DNA from: Ipomoea triloba
Taxonomy: Eukaryota; Streptophyta; Magnoliopsida; Solanales; Convolvulaceae
Direction of reading: 5' to 3'
Length of the DNA stretch: 64,000 nt
NCBI RefSeq assembly: GCF_003576645.1
Contig: NC_044920.1
Span: forward strand, 1,735,730 to 1,799,729
Below the pieces are notes generated by a model. The model ran no database searches, was not told the DNA's origin, and saw nothing but the letters and a program-made list of their open reading frames with translations. A program made the translations under genes and the position numbers. Positions 22,898 through 34,642 of this stretch are shown here, piece after piece. Numbering within the stretch: position 1 is the first letter of the stretch; each line of letters begins with the position of its first letter.

Positions 22898-25520
22898 TTA
22901 GTTTATTCACCAATTAAGTATATTATTTCTCGATTTATATTGACCTAAATAAGTGGCCCAATTCTTAACTTAGTTCTTGATCTCTAAACTCTGGACATAT
23001 CTTTAACCAAGTCAGGATTAATGAATATAAAGTAAATGTGACGTATACTTATCGCACGCTATATGCTTTAATTTGATAAAATATTTGTTAAACAATTTGA
23101 CGTATATAACATATTCCTTAATTCTTTGTTACCACCAATACATGGATCAATCACAGTACCACGCATAATAAAGAAATATTGGGGGTGTTTGGTAAATAAT
23201 TGATAGCTTCTAACTGATTAAGTATTGAGTTTGACTAGTTGATAGCATTAGATAATTGTAAAAAGATATTTCGTAAATTAGCTATTAACTAATAATTGAT
23301 TAAATGCAAAATATCATTTTACAACTCAAAATTGGCTGAGAAACTAATTATGTTACCAAACAGGACTATTCACATTCCATCCCCTTTATTGATTCAGTAT
23401 GAAAGACTCTTTCTGTGCTTATTCAATAATGTTCATGCTTATATTATATCGTCTTTTAAAACATATAATATCACAATTTAAAATATAAAATATAATATTA
23501 AACCACGTGAATATATGATAATGAATACCCTCAAATATATGATAATAAATTAATCGTAATGACAAATCTTAGATAATAATCCTTACTTAGAAAGAGTAAA
23601 TAATTCGCATATAAGGATAATTTATCTCAAGAAAAATATAATGTTGCTTTTTAACGGCAAATCCGTTGGTGAATTGGAGATGAAGCATGTCTGATGTCTC
23701 TCTCTCTCAGACAACGTGGTCAAAAAGCAGAACAGACTTTGATAAGACAACGGAACAACAAATGAATTGAAGCATGAAAATGACTTGGATATTCATTTAC
23801 TTGTGATCTTTGTACATATTCTAGCTGAGTTCTATTATAGATACTCTCTAATTATACTCCCTTACTTCTATTGCCTGAGGTGGCAAATAGACATTGGTTA
23901 TTTTCATCATGTGGACCCACAGAGAAGTGTCTACATTAAAAACATGTGAGAGGGAGTACAACTTGGGAGTATAAAATGAGAGTACACCAAGTATTTTCCA
24001 TTCTGGTAAGTGTAAGGTGATAGATGGAACTAATAAATTGAAATAATATTTTCAAATTTCAGTCACGATAATAATATGAAATATTATTTTTCTTAAAACT
24101 GATTTTCTTAAAACTGATTTGCTTCATTTGGATGATGGTAGGAGGGTTGAAGCGTTGATTTCTCAAGAACAATAAATTATCAGCATATATATAAACATAC
24201 GGATTAATTATAGCCATTGATCTTGTCAAAATCAACAGCTCATAATGAAAAATTAAAAAAAAAACACGGTGGCATTATGATAATTGTGTGTATTACTGGA
24301 AGCTTAAGGTGTGTAATTGTAAAGTTTGAAGTGCGTATTTTCAAAACTTAAGGTGCGTAAGTTCAAAACTTAATGTGTGTATGTTTACAATGTTAGGTGC
24401 CTAAGTATTTCATATATACTTGTTAAAAAAAATTCTTAATTGTATTGCTAAAAATTGACGTCGTATCTTTTTTTTTTAAACATTAAATAATTGAATGACG
24501 TATGCTTTTGTGTAAAAATCAACGTCGTATCTCGTCAATATTTTTTTAATGAATTAAACGACATCTGTGTTTTATAAATAATCAACGTCGTATCTCGTCA
24601 ATATTTCTTTAATTTTTTTAAATGATAAACAACGTCGTATCATTTATTTATGATGTTGATGACCAGAATTACAACATCGTATGCCCAAAATAACGGAGGT
24701 TAAACAAGTTTTTTTTTTCTTTTTTTTTCTTTAGCAGTAGTAGTGAATGAACTTGGAATTGCTCCCTTAATAAGGGTAATGTGAAGTATTGTTGAAGAGG
24801 TATACCCTGTTTTTGAATTATGGAATTTTTTTTTACGACACTTGAGGATTTTGTCGAGGGGCTCTTCTTATTATATTTTCAGTACGTATATACTATAAGT
24901 ACTTTTAAATTTTTCATTGATCTTTCTCGATCGTTTCGGTTATTCATCCGTATATCTACAGTACGTATCACTTTTCCTTTAATTTGTGCCATATATTTAC
25001 TGCAAAATATATTTTGCTGGTTTTGCACTTATATGGCTAAAAAACTAACTAAATAATGATGCATACATGATACATCCTTATTGTAAATTTTAACTCTTAG
25101 GATAGCTTACTTGAAAAAGTGTCTCAATTAAGAGAAAATATTACTAATTGTCATGCCCGGATTTTAAGGCGCGCAAGATGAGCAACAACACAAGGCCTCA
25201 ATTTTTAAAGAACTCAATATTTATTTTTGACCTAACTACTTAAGAAATAAAAAAAAAATTACAATTAATCTTAAAACACATCATTTTTATCCCAAATCAC
25301 TTATGTTCCTCCAATGGCACATATGATGTCTCAAACCCTGAATCTACAGAAATAACTTAAAGTAAAAATCATATATTTTACGTATTGATTTTAAAGATTG
25401 CGCTTATACTTTTAGTAGGCCTAATTTATTTATAAGAACTGGGTCACAAAAATAAAAAATCCTGTCTTGCAGAGTATTACATTATATTGTAAAGTAACAC
25501 TAATATCTATATAAAACTAA
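22898..25520. other. Intergenic DNA with repeat fragments
   Basis: No gene recognised. Contains a MITE-B fragment (about 23190-23370, TTGGTAAATAATTGATAGC), a stretch with repeated AAGGTGCGTAAG-like words (24300-24420), and 24450-24690 with five copies of AACGTCGTATC or close variants, as in transposon subterminal arrays. Confidence 0.45.
24450..24690. repeat. Array of CGTCGTATC-type words
   Basis: Five copies of (A)ACGTCGTATC or close variants, spaced about 40-80 bp in AT-rich DNA, including a duplicated phrase ATCAACGTCGTATCTCGTCA. This resembles the subterminal repeats of CACTA-like elements, but no terminal inverted repeat was found. Confidence 0.5.
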
Positions 25521-25525
25521 CCTAT

Positions 25526-27720
25526 CTATCTCTTGCCTGCAATAATATCTCTAACAGAAATATAGGTCCCTACAACTGCAATCAAGGATCCCAAAACCGA
25601 AATCATGACAATAACACAAAACTCCATCCCAAATCTCCGACCACCTGCGTTGATCTTGAGGTAACATGCGCAGGGGAACAGAAACGACAAGCCCACATTC
25701 AAGAACGCACCCACGAATGCCATGAGCGGACCAAACAACGGCACAGTTAACGCAACAATGACGGTGCTGATGACCAGACAAGTTCTCGTCGTCAACATCG
25801 TCACAGCTGCATTATTATTATTGCATCTACGGCGGCGCCGGGATAAAGCTTGGATTGTGTCTTCGATGGCTGTTGCGATGGGGGCGACGACAATGGCGTA
25901 CTTGGTTATGGGATTCGCCAGGGTGGTGTAGATCGCTATTTTTGAGGTTGTTTTGTTGGTTGGGAGATTCAATGTTAACTGCGACTGCAAATGGTGTCCG
26001 TACATCAGGTTGCCCAGGATTGCCATGGATCCATAGCTCAGGGTGCTTATAGCAAAGCTTACGATTAGAACCTGCATGCATGTAACACTCCCAATATTGT
26101 AAAAATTGGCCAGGTGCCCATAGGTCGAGGCGATTTTAGTCCGGCCTAGGCGGTTTTTAGTCGGCTGAACATGCTAACTGACCACCTAGGTGTCAATTCG
26201 GCCCACAGGCATCCAACTCAACTGAGTGATTTTTTTTGCATGCTTAGCTATTTCTCTTCTATATTTCTCAAGTCATGTACTCAATTAATCATCTAACATA
26301 TGTAGTTGACTAGTTTGGAGAATTATAATAGTCTAATAACTCCTAGCCATGAATAGGAAAACTAAAGAGAATATACTTAGATTACTCGGCTGCCTAGAGG
26401 CACCCCGGACACCTGAATAACGCCTATTAGTGCCTTCTGCAGCATTGCATATTCCATTAATTCATGCAATTAAATCATTGTGACTTAATCCTTTATTAGG
26501 TAAATTATTATTGTCAGCTTCTTCTTCTCTACTACTACTACTTTTTTTTGTTTTGTTTTAATCTCTTTCTGTTTTTAAATTTAACCCACAAAAATGGACA
26601 ATCTCTCCTGACCCGACATGATGGTGGAAGCCGGAAGTGCCAACAAAGAGCTCATCACTTTGGATGTAACTCCTATATTGTAATTATTCAGTCTTGATAC
26701 CATATCCTTATTAAGGATAACTTATCAACAAAGTGAGAGAGACTAAGATATATATACACACACACACTATATCCTACCTCATGAATTAGATGAAAACAAT
26801 GAGTAAAAGAGTATATATTTACCTTAGAGAATTGGGTCCTATCCCTCATAGAATTCCGAAGTTCAGGAAAAACAGGATGCCCAGAGTAACAAAAACTGAA
26901 CAAACTCAAAGCCCTCATAACCCCACTCAAAGACCCCCACACCTCTCCCCTCTCATGAAACCCAACACCCTCCATAGCCCCAATCCAAAAAGTGCAGCAA
27001 ACCAAAACCAAAGAAGCCAACACCCCACCAGCCGAAACATAAGCCAACAACCTCAAATTCCTCAGCCAAGTTGTCGGCAATACAACCAAAGCCGCTAGCA
27101 AAACAAAGGCCTGTTTGGGCCCAATTCTCAGCTTCCCCAAGTGAACATTTGCATATGGGAACAATTTCTCCAAATTGTCACCTTCTAATATGAGGAATTC
27201 AACCGCCACCAAATAGAGCTCAAGGTACATGAATGTTGATATTAACCATCTCCCTCTCTTCCCAAATGCCCTTTCTGCTATATCTGGATATGTAGTGTTT
27301 GTTCTTGGAGATGAATCCATACATTTTTGGATAAGTAGCCCAGTGTAAAAACATGAGAATGCTACTAACACCAAAATCATCAGACATAGCCACCCCCCTT
27401 CTGAAAGTGCATAAGGGACAGACACTATCCCTACACCTAACAACATATACAATACAAAACATTACGTCATAACCAACCGAAAAACTGAATAAATTTTATT
27501 ACATTTATAACCCACAGTCGATTTAGGTCATCAATTACCTGAAAATAAATTTTATATTTTAAGCTTAAAAACTAAAAATTTTCAAATATGCACTAGTAGA
27601 AATCTATATATTTTCAAAGTTCAAATCAGTAAATAAATTATAATTATTATTATAAAATGATAACTAATTATATATCAAACCAACAATACACAGTAACTTC
27701 ACAAATTAAAGATCAGCAGA

Positions 27721-27765
<45 letters not shown>

Positions 27766-27957
27766 CACAATCAGGAAAAAAAACGCACAGAGACATTATT
27801 GGGGTTTAGTTGTCTAACCTAATAATATATTGACGCCATTGAAACAACTCCTCAAGAATGATGAGGTGCCTTGATCATCATCATCATCACTTTGGTGCGG
27901 CCTTTGGCTCTCATCATCTCTCTGTGCACTACTACTTTGTGATGACTGCACCTCCAT
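25526..27957 (-). CDS. AVT1-type vacuolar amino acid transporter
   Basis: Three exons on the minus strand: 27957-27819, 27436-26823, 26071-25526; GT-AG junctions restore one frame of 432 residues. The N-terminus is hydrophilic and acidic (MEVQSSQSSSAQ ... SDDDDDQG), followed by SFLRSCFNGVNILLG-VGIVSVPYALSEGGW, the opening helix of AAAP-family transporters (plant AVT1 branch). About ten to eleven hydrophobic segments follow, with PVFPELRNSM and ANPITKYAIVVAPIATAIED as family-like landmarks and PCACYLKI near the end. Family role: proton-coupled movement of neutral amino acids across the vacuolar membrane; substrate is not readable here. An Arg/Asn-rich insert (RRRRRCNNNN) lies in a loop. Intron 1 holds a (TA)n tract. 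The first exon and upstream flank have been copied elsewhere in the window (see findings). Confidence 0.9.
26100..26440. repeat. GGCGCC-rich repeat inside AVT intron 2
   Basis: Higher in GC than the intron around it, with CCTAGGCGG and, near the other end, the inverted-sense GCCTAGAGGCACC and AATAACGCC. The arrangement resembles an inserted inverted-repeat element but the ends were not defined. Confidence 0.35.
27723..27763. repeat. (TA)n microsatellite in AVT intron 1
   Basis: About 20 TA units. Confidence 0.95.
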
Positions 27958-27959
27958 CT

Positions 27960-28080
27960 TTAATTATTAGTTTCGTTTCTTGAGTTCCCCATCCACAAAA
28001 TTTGCTAATTTATAGCAGGATATGCTAACAGACTTTAATTTGTATATTTCATAAAATATATATCTAATTTAATGGACACA
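27960..28080. repeat. AVT upstream duplicon, original site
   Basis: The sequence just upstream of the AVT start (CCCCATCCACAAAATTTGCT, CAGACTTTAATTTGTAT) recurs inverted at 30850-30945 and 36870-36960 and direct at 37360-37460. Confidence 0.75.
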
Positions 28081-28414
28081 ACTACCCAAGCAAGTTCAAC
28101 GTTGATATAATTTGTACTAAAATTCTTAATTGAATCCCAAACGCAATCTAGCTAGCTAGTGAGGTTCTTTTTGCATGTCCTCTATGATTAAAGGAAGGAA
28201 AAGTGTCTATACTCGTGATACTTATATATGGATGTGAAAATCGGCACGAAAAAATATTAACAAGTTTTAAAAACTTGAACGGATTAAGCACTATGATAGT
28301 TTTGATTAATTAGTACATGTGACATGTTTTTCATACCAATTGTCGGATCAATTAAATAATTGTTACTAGGCCAAAATTAATATTGGACTTGAATTGATCT
28401 CCTAAGCTTCCGCC

Positions 28415-28541
28415 CCAACAAAATTGTACCCACTGCAAAGGGATCGAGATAATATCCTCAATGAGGACAATGCACCTAGTACAAATTTTAAAAACTTTTG
28501 CATTCACTTTTGATTTTACAGATAGATATAATCAACACATT

Positions 28542-28580
<39 letters not shown>

Positions 28581-28890
28581 TTCTTTTATGCACTCTGTTA
28601 AGTGATAATTGGTTTGAAATCTAATAATTTATTTATTTATTTATTTTTTCTTGTGCCCAACTGTACATGCAAGTAAAGAGTTTAATATGGTTACGTAATT
28701 GATTGGTTCTATGACTTTTAATTGCACTTAAATTGGTCCTTCAATTATTGAAATTTAAGTCATATTGGTCCTATGATAGCATTGGCGTTAAAATTGAAGG
28801 TAAAATGAAAAATTCAGCTCGTTTGCTCCATTTTAATTACATTTCGATCCCATTTTTGCAAATTGCGAAGCTTTTCCGTAAAAAAATAGG
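28415..28890. repeat. Dispersed repeat, inverted relative to 31180-31435
   Basis: Shared phrases: TTGTACCCACTGCAAAGGGA, TATCCTCAATGAGGACA, TTGAAATTTAAGTCATATTG, GCATTGGCGTTAAAAT, GGTAAAATGAAAAATTCA, AAGCTTTTCCGTAAAAA. All appear reverse-complemented, in matching order, at 31180-31435. A (TA)n tract sits at 28548-28577. Non-coding. Confidence 0.75.
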
Positions 28891-29216
28891 TACTCCTTTC
28901 CTCAAACAATGATCAAAATGTGGATCATCAACAACAAAGCCCAATGAAAATAAATAACGGTAGTATGGCAGTATGGCATGCTCGTTCGACTCTATGCATT
29001 GCCATCGATCTTATGGCATGTTTGGCTGGATGTAGTTTGGAGGGAATTGCAATTCAGTGAATTCCCAAACTACAGTGTTTGGTTGGAGGGAATTGCAATT
29101 CCCTCCAAATGATACCCCATGAATTGCAATTCGGTGGAGAGGAGGGACAATTTGTTGGTGTAGACACTTTTGCCCCTCCTCCCATACCCTTTGTCTTTTT
29201 TTATTTATTTTTTAAT

Positions 29217-29395
29217 TTGAAAGAATTATTATTATTATTTTGAAAGAATTATTATTATTATTATTATTATTTGAAAGAATTATTATTATTATACTTCTTC
29301 TTCTTATTATTATTTTGAAAGAATTATTATTATTATTTTTTGAAAGAATTATTATTACTAGTAATAATACTTATTATTATTATTATTTTGAAAGA

Positions 29396-29434
<39 letters not shown>

Positions 29435-29445
29435 TTTGAAAGAAT
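29217..29445. repeat. Minisatellite, TTGAAAGAATTATTATT units
   Basis: Seven occurrences of TTGAAAGAATTATTA separated by variable runs of ATT. The open frames across it encode only Ile/Leu repeats and are artefacts. Confidence 0.9.
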
Positions 29446-29632
29446 TATTACTACAACATCTACTACAACATCTACCACAATATAAGAGTATTTTAGTCAT
29501 TTTATCGTTCCTTACCTTTCAATTCCCTGTACTTCTATTTCTGCATACCAAACACTGTAATTTCAATTCCTACTTTATTCATTGAATTGCAATTCCACTG
29601 AATTACAATTCTTTTCCACCCTAATTCCCTGA

Positions 29633-30279
29633 AGGGCTGTTAACGAACCGAACATAAACGAACGGAGGCTGTTCGTGTTCGTTTGTTAAGGATTTTGGGG
29701 TGTTCGTGTTCGTTTGTTAAGGTTTTTGAAAATCATGTTCGTGTTCGTTTGTTAAGCGTTTGTTAGTGTTCGTTAACGTTCGCGAACACGTTCACGAACG
29801 TGTTCGTTAACGTTAACGAGCACGTTCACAAACGTGTTCGCAAACGTTAACAAGCACGTTCACAAACATGTTCATTTACGTTCATGAACACGTTCGTGAA
29901 CATTTAATAACCAAACACCTACACATGTTCATGAACACAATTTGTTCGTGAACAATAAATAATCTACGTTCATGAACAATTTGTATGTTTGTAAACATGT
30001 TTGTGAATATTATTAAACGAACATTAAACGAGCTTGTTCGCGAACATTACTAAACGAACACAAACGAGTTTGTTCAAGAACAGTACTAAATGAACACAAA
30101 CGAGCTTGCTCGCGAACACTTAGCAAACGAGCTTACCACTGTTCAGACTCTGTTCGTTTATTAACCGAGCTTTAAATTTTGTTTGTTAGTGTTCGTTTAC
30201 CTTAATAAACGAACATAAACGAACGCTTACCGAGCTCAAACACGAGTAGTTTGTCGAAAGCTCTGTTCGCTAACACCCT
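29633..30279. mobile_element. GTTCGTTAACG-rich inverted-repeat element
   Basis: The ends AGGGCTGTTAACGAAC and (reversed) AGGGTGTTAGCGAAC match closely. The interior is built almost wholly from GTTCGT/ACGAAC words (GTTCGTTAACG, CACGTTCACGAACG), changing orientation along its length. TTCCCT occurs just outside both ends, possibly part of an imperfect 8-bp target duplication. Non-coding, hAT-like MITE by inference. Confidence 0.65.
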
Positions 30280-30849
30280 ATTTCCCTCCTCCCAACCAAA
30301 CGCCCTGTCAGTGCATTTACCATGGTGGACTCCATATTGACGTGATGGGACATTGCTTAATTCAAGTTTGCATGCATAGGTACAAAATGTTATTGATATA
30401 TGTATATTTATTTTACTTATTAATTTACATAAGTTCTGAACTTATGTACATTAATTTGTTTAAATTCAAAGTCAGATATATTTTATATATCTCTTTAAAA
30501 ATTGGTTTTAAACTGCTACAAATTAAACTTTCAGTAACCTCTCATAACAGTTATATTTTATCTCTATAAAATCTTAAGGAGAGACATTTGATGAAACATG
30601 AAATTTATTTACAGAATATCTTGATATTTTACAGTTCGCCAACTCTACGTACAAGAAGTTCTTAATCAAGGAAACTTAAAAATTTCATTTCACCTTCTTG
30701 TATCCCATAAGATTAAATCTTGAACCTAGTTACTTTTAATAAAAGAAGACTTAAAACGAAAGATCTCGTTTCATCTCTTCCTTTTGCCTCGTATCCAAAT
30801 TTTTTTTTTGCAACCAACAGTTTTCATGCATGTAGCATGCCCTTCCTAC

Positions 30850-30945
30850 ATGAAACCTAATTCATTCTATCAAACATTGAACTTGCGTGTATCAATTAAA
30901 TAATTAGATATATATTTTATGAAATACAAATTAAAGTCTTATAGC
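30850..30945. repeat. AVT upstream duplicon, inverted copy
   Basis: The reverse complement reads AGACTTTAATTTGTATTTCA..AAAATATATATCTAATT, matching 28032-28075. It ends at a copia fragment. Confidence 0.65.
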
Positions 30946-31066
30946 AGCGACCTGTAGCAGGGACATCTTTACCAAACCATTGGCTGCTCCTCGTTTTGTC
31001 TCTTTGCGTGGCAAGCTACAGGTCGCTGCGTCTCCCTGCGCTTGAGGGGGAGTGTTAGGACTCTTT
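30945..31066 (+). pseudogene. Copia 3'-end fragment with a fold-back junction
   Basis: Positions 30961-31066 repeat 33014-33119 (end of the copia RNase H region FTKPLAAPRFVSLRGKLQ, polypurine tract GAGGGGGAG, first 16 bp of the LTR) with almost no change. The left junction carries GCAGCGACCTGTAGC, the exact reverse complement of GCTACAGGTCGCTGC inside the same fragment (about 31015-31030). Confidence 0.85.
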
Positions 31067-31179
31067 ATTGTAATTAATTTTCAATATTAGGATAACAAAA
31101 ACATGCAAACAAATATGACAATGGATATCAAGACTCATAGTAAGGTGCAAAAGTCTCAAACCAAACATGACCATAATTT

Positions 31180-31435
31180 TTACGGAAAAGCTTTGCAATA
31201 TGTGAAATAGGGTCCTATATTAAAATAGAGTAAATGAGTTGAATTTTTCATTTTACCCTCTATTTTAACGCCAATGCTAACGAAAGATTAATATGACTTT
31301 AAATTTCAATAGTCAGAGAATTATCGGTTTGAATACAATTAAAAGTCATTGAATCAATTAAAAAGAAAAATGGTCGGATGACCATTTTGAGAATATCCTC
31401 TTGAGGACATTATCTCCCTTTGCATTGGGTACAAT
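31180..31435. repeat. Dispersed repeat, inverted copy of 28415-28890
   Basis: See the partner entry; the order of shared blocks is preserved in reverse. Confidence 0.75.
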
Positions 31436-31449
31436 TATTTATTTTCAAA

Positions 31450-31720
31450 TTGAAGTTCATCCATAAGCAGTTGGAATGTTGGATGCATGGTTAACTCCTC
31501 CAAACTCTCAAATTATTAGCCGATAAATAGGCGGCCATGCTATATGCATGAAATCAAGAAGCTAAGGCAAAAAATTTGTTTCTTGCGGGAAGCATGTTAG
31601 AAGAAATGATATAAAATGATTTAATTAATTCAATTGATTGTCGTACAAATTATTGTTCAACCGTCACCATTTGTTATTTAAGGTCCGTTTGGAAACTAAA
31701 AAATGACTTTCGGGATCATT
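31450..31720. repeat. Direct repeat, partner at 36180-36440
   Basis: Shared blocks include GGTTAACTCCTCCAAACTCT, TTAGCCGATAAATAG, AGCATGTTAGAAGAAATGAT and TTATTGTTCAACCGTCACCA. Non-coding. The 3' part continues into MITE-C-like sequence (GTCCGTTTGGAAACTAAAAAA). Confidence 0.85.
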
Positions 31721-31975
31721 TTTAAAATCCTTTCATATTTAGGTACTCAGAAAAAATAAAGTCAAATAAAAATATTCATTCTGGTCAATAGAAATGATCC
31801 AATTTGACGGAAAATGTTCTAGGGTTTTAGATGGAAGACATTTTTCGAAATTTTTATTTTTCATCTTTCTTCTCTTTTTTTGTTCTTTTTTTTTTCATTT
31901 GATAATTATTATTATTACCACTACCACCACCACCACCATCATCAGTCATCACTACCACCACAACACCAACATCAC

Positions 31976-33225
31976 TGTTAAGACTCTTTATATAGATATT
32001 ACTTCTAGTCTTATTAGAACTCTATATAGTATATATATTTCCTTCTTGTATTCTAGAGATTCTGATTGATGAAATATACAGACTTAATCTGGTATCATCG
32101 CTAGGTTTCTTCTCTTATGGCCGCTAATGATGGTTCTGTCGGTGTTTCATCCGAGCGGACTGTCTCTGATTCGATCATCCCTTCTGTGCCGAATTCCCTA
32201 TCATCGGCTCATCATTTTGTGAGCATCAAACTCACCTCTTGAAATTTCTTATTTTGGCGGGTGCAGCTTGTTCCTTTTCTGCACGGTCAAAATCTTATGG
32301 GCTATGTTGATGGTTCGGTTCCGTGTCCGTCGCCCACATTGCCGCTACCCCCTGGAGAGGCCTCGTCCCCTGCTGCTGTTGCTCCGGCTAATCCAGCGTA
32401 TCGTCTTTGGTTCTAGCAAGATCAAGCAATACTTTCTATGATAATTTCTTCCCTATCCAAAGAAGTTATGCCCCTTGTTCTTGGCCGGCGGACTGCTATG
32501 GCGGCATGGAATGCGATTGAGCTGGCGTTGGCGTCGACTTCCCGTGCGCGAGCGGTTCTGCGTTATGTCAAAGGTACAACCCACTATGGTTTGCGTCTCT
32601 GTAAATCTTCTCATTCTAGTATTCATGCCTACAGTGACTCGTACTGGCTGGTTGTCCGGCTGATAGGAAGTCCACGAGTGGTTTTGCTGTGTTCTTGGGG
32701 TCTAATCTTATCTCCTAGGTTTGTAAGAAGCAATGAACTGTGGCCAGGTCTTCTACTGAAGCTGAGTATAAGGCCATTGCGGATGTGTGTGCTGAGGTCA
32801 CTTGGGTGGTCTCGTTGTTGCGTGAGTTGGGGGTTCCTCCGGTCTCCCCTCCGAAGCTGTGGTGTGACAACCTTGGTGCAACTTATATGTGTGTTAATTC
32901 TGTCTTTCATGCTCGAACGAAGCATATTGGGATTGACTACCATTTTGTTCGGGACAAGGTTGCTGCGGGTGAGCTTCAGGTCAACTTCATCTCGACCAAA
33001 GATCAGTTAGCGGACATCTTTACCAAACCATTGGCTGCTCCTCGTTTTGTCTCTTTGCGTGGCAAGCTACAGGTCGCTGCGTCTCCCTGCGCTTGAGGGG
33101 GAGTGTTAGGACTCTTTATATAGATATTACTTCTAGTCTTATTAGAACTCAATATTGTATATAATTATATATATTTCCCTCTTGTATTCTAGAGATTCTG
33201 ATTGATGAAATATACAGACTTAATC
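31976..33225 (+). mobile_element. Miniature Ty1/copia retrotransposon with short LTRs
   Basis: 5' LTR 31976-32089 (114 bp) and 3' LTR 33104-33225 (122 bp) both start TGTTARGACTCTTTATATAG and end CAGACTTAATC. ATCAC flanks both outer sides (31971-31975, 33226-33230), the 5-bp duplication expected of integration. A primer binding site TGGTATCATCGC (32090) resembles the initiator-tRNA type, and a polypurine tract GAGGGGGAG precedes the 3' LTR. The interior, only about 1 kb, joins a gag start directly to the end of RNase H. The element inserted into a CCA/ATC-rich simple repeat. Confidence 0.9.
32117..33096 (+). pseudogene. Defective copia gag-RNase H fusion
   Basis: An ATG at 32117 opens a gag-like N-terminus (MAANDGSVGVSSE ...), broken by TGA at about 32240 and TAG at about 32415. 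After NAIELALASTSRA the sequence jumps to RAVLRYVKGTTHYGLRL, which belongs near the end of a copia polyprotein, so protease, integrase and most of reverse transcriptase are deleted. A frameshift near 32660-32750 separates it from SSTEAEYKAIADVCAEVTW ... LADIFTKPLAAPRF, the copia RNase H signature, ending at TGA 33096. Not functional. Confidence 0.9.
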
Positions 33226-33229
33226 ATCA

Positions 33230-33335
33230 CTACCACCACAAACACCAACATCAACTCCACCACCACCACTACCACACCACCACCACCACCACCACCATCA
33301 CCACATATTATTATTATTATTACTTCCTATGTCCC
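33230..33335. repeat. CCA/ATT simple repeat
   Basis: ACCACCACC runs and then ATTATTATT, the right half of the low-complexity tract (left half about 31890-31975) split by the copia insertion. Confidence 0.85.
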
Positions 33336-33960
33336 ATTTTATGTGTCTGATTCCGTTAACGAAGCTTGACTGAAGTTGTAAGAGTGAACAAATGTTATTA
33401 ACCATCATTTGTTTATGTATTTTTTACGCTTATCAAGTTGCATGTACATTGTGTTACAAATTTTGTACTATCATTTTTATAGAAAAAATTATCTTACACC
33501 GTTAAAAAAAAAAGTTTAGTATATATTAAATGTTACCATAATTATATTTAATCATTTACCATATCTAAAATATTCTTTAACAATACAATCTTAGAGTCAG
33601 ACAACATCAACTTTTGCTCAGGCTTCCATAAAACTTCGATTGGTTACTCTTATACAGGCTTAGTTAGAAATCATTGTAAGAGCATATTTCCTCTATGGGA
33701 AACGTGTTAGTTCGTCATGTTAGTTAATCAGCGAACCAGGCTGCTCATTTGTTAGCAAAGGGTATGCTGGTTTGAGCGAGTGAGTTTCCATCCTTCCTAG
33801 ATATAATTCTCATATTATTTCTGGTTAATAGAATTGCATCGTTCTTTTAAAATAATTATACAATAATTATTACCCAAATTATCAATTATACTTTTAATAT
33901 AACATGAATTTTATCATTATAATTTTTTTTTAAAATATTACATACTATTATTTTAAAAAA
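33336..33960. other. Intergenic DNA with a half Stowaway-like end
   Basis: CTATGTCCCATTTTATGTGTCTG at about 33329 resembles the ends of the Stowaway-like family, but no matching right end was found. No gene. Confidence 0.4.
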
Positions 33961-34604
33961 TATTTCAATATTTAGACAACGGTTTTATTTAACCGTTGTA
34001 GTTGGTGTGTTGTCTTTAAATGCACTTGAATACATAACACTACAAAGACAACGGTATTTTAAAACTGTTGTCTTTGCGCATTTATTTTTTTAAAGACAAC
34101 GGTTTTATTTAGCCGTCGTTGTTGGTGTGTTGTTATTAAACGCATTTTAATACACAACACTTCAAAGACAACAATTTTTTAAAACCGTTGTCTATGTGCA
34201 TTCGGTTTTTTAATTAAACAACAGTTTTATGTAACCATTGTCATTGATGTGTTGTCTTTAAGTGCACTTGAATACACAACACTACAAAGACAACGATTTT
34301 TTAAAATCGTTGTCTTTGCGCGTTTATTTCTTTTAAAGACAACGATTTTATTTAACCGTTGTCGTTTGTGTGTTGTCTTTAAGCACACTTTAATAGACAA
34401 CATTTCAAAGACAACAGTTTATTAAAATAGTTGTTTTTGCATGTGCACCCGTTTTTTATTTAGACAACGGTTTTATTTAACCAACGAATTGTATTAGCGG
34501 GTTTGACTAAGGATAATATATATTAGTGTTTTGTAAAAAAATATTTGATAAAATTAGCTGGTTAGGTTAGCGATTAACATGTAAAATGACCTAAAAGAGT
34601 ATAC

Positions 34605-34642
<38 letters not shown>

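Larger units (their letters stand above)
29015..30305. mobile_element. Nested element: outer MITE split by a second element
   Basis: The outer ends are TGGCATGTTTGGCTGG and, reversed, AGGGCGTTTGGTTGGG. The subterminal phrase GGAATTGCAATTC recurs near both sides. A second element (29633-30279) interrupts the right side. The outer element also contains a minisatellite at 29217-29445. Confidence 0.55.

Noticed and set aside
29240..29585. Hydrophobic frames suggesting small membrane proteins
   Set aside because: Translation of the ATT minisatellite.
32438..33010. A 190-codon plus-strand frame as an independent gene
   Set aside because: It is the gag-to-RNase H junction of the defective copia element read partly in the wrong frame.
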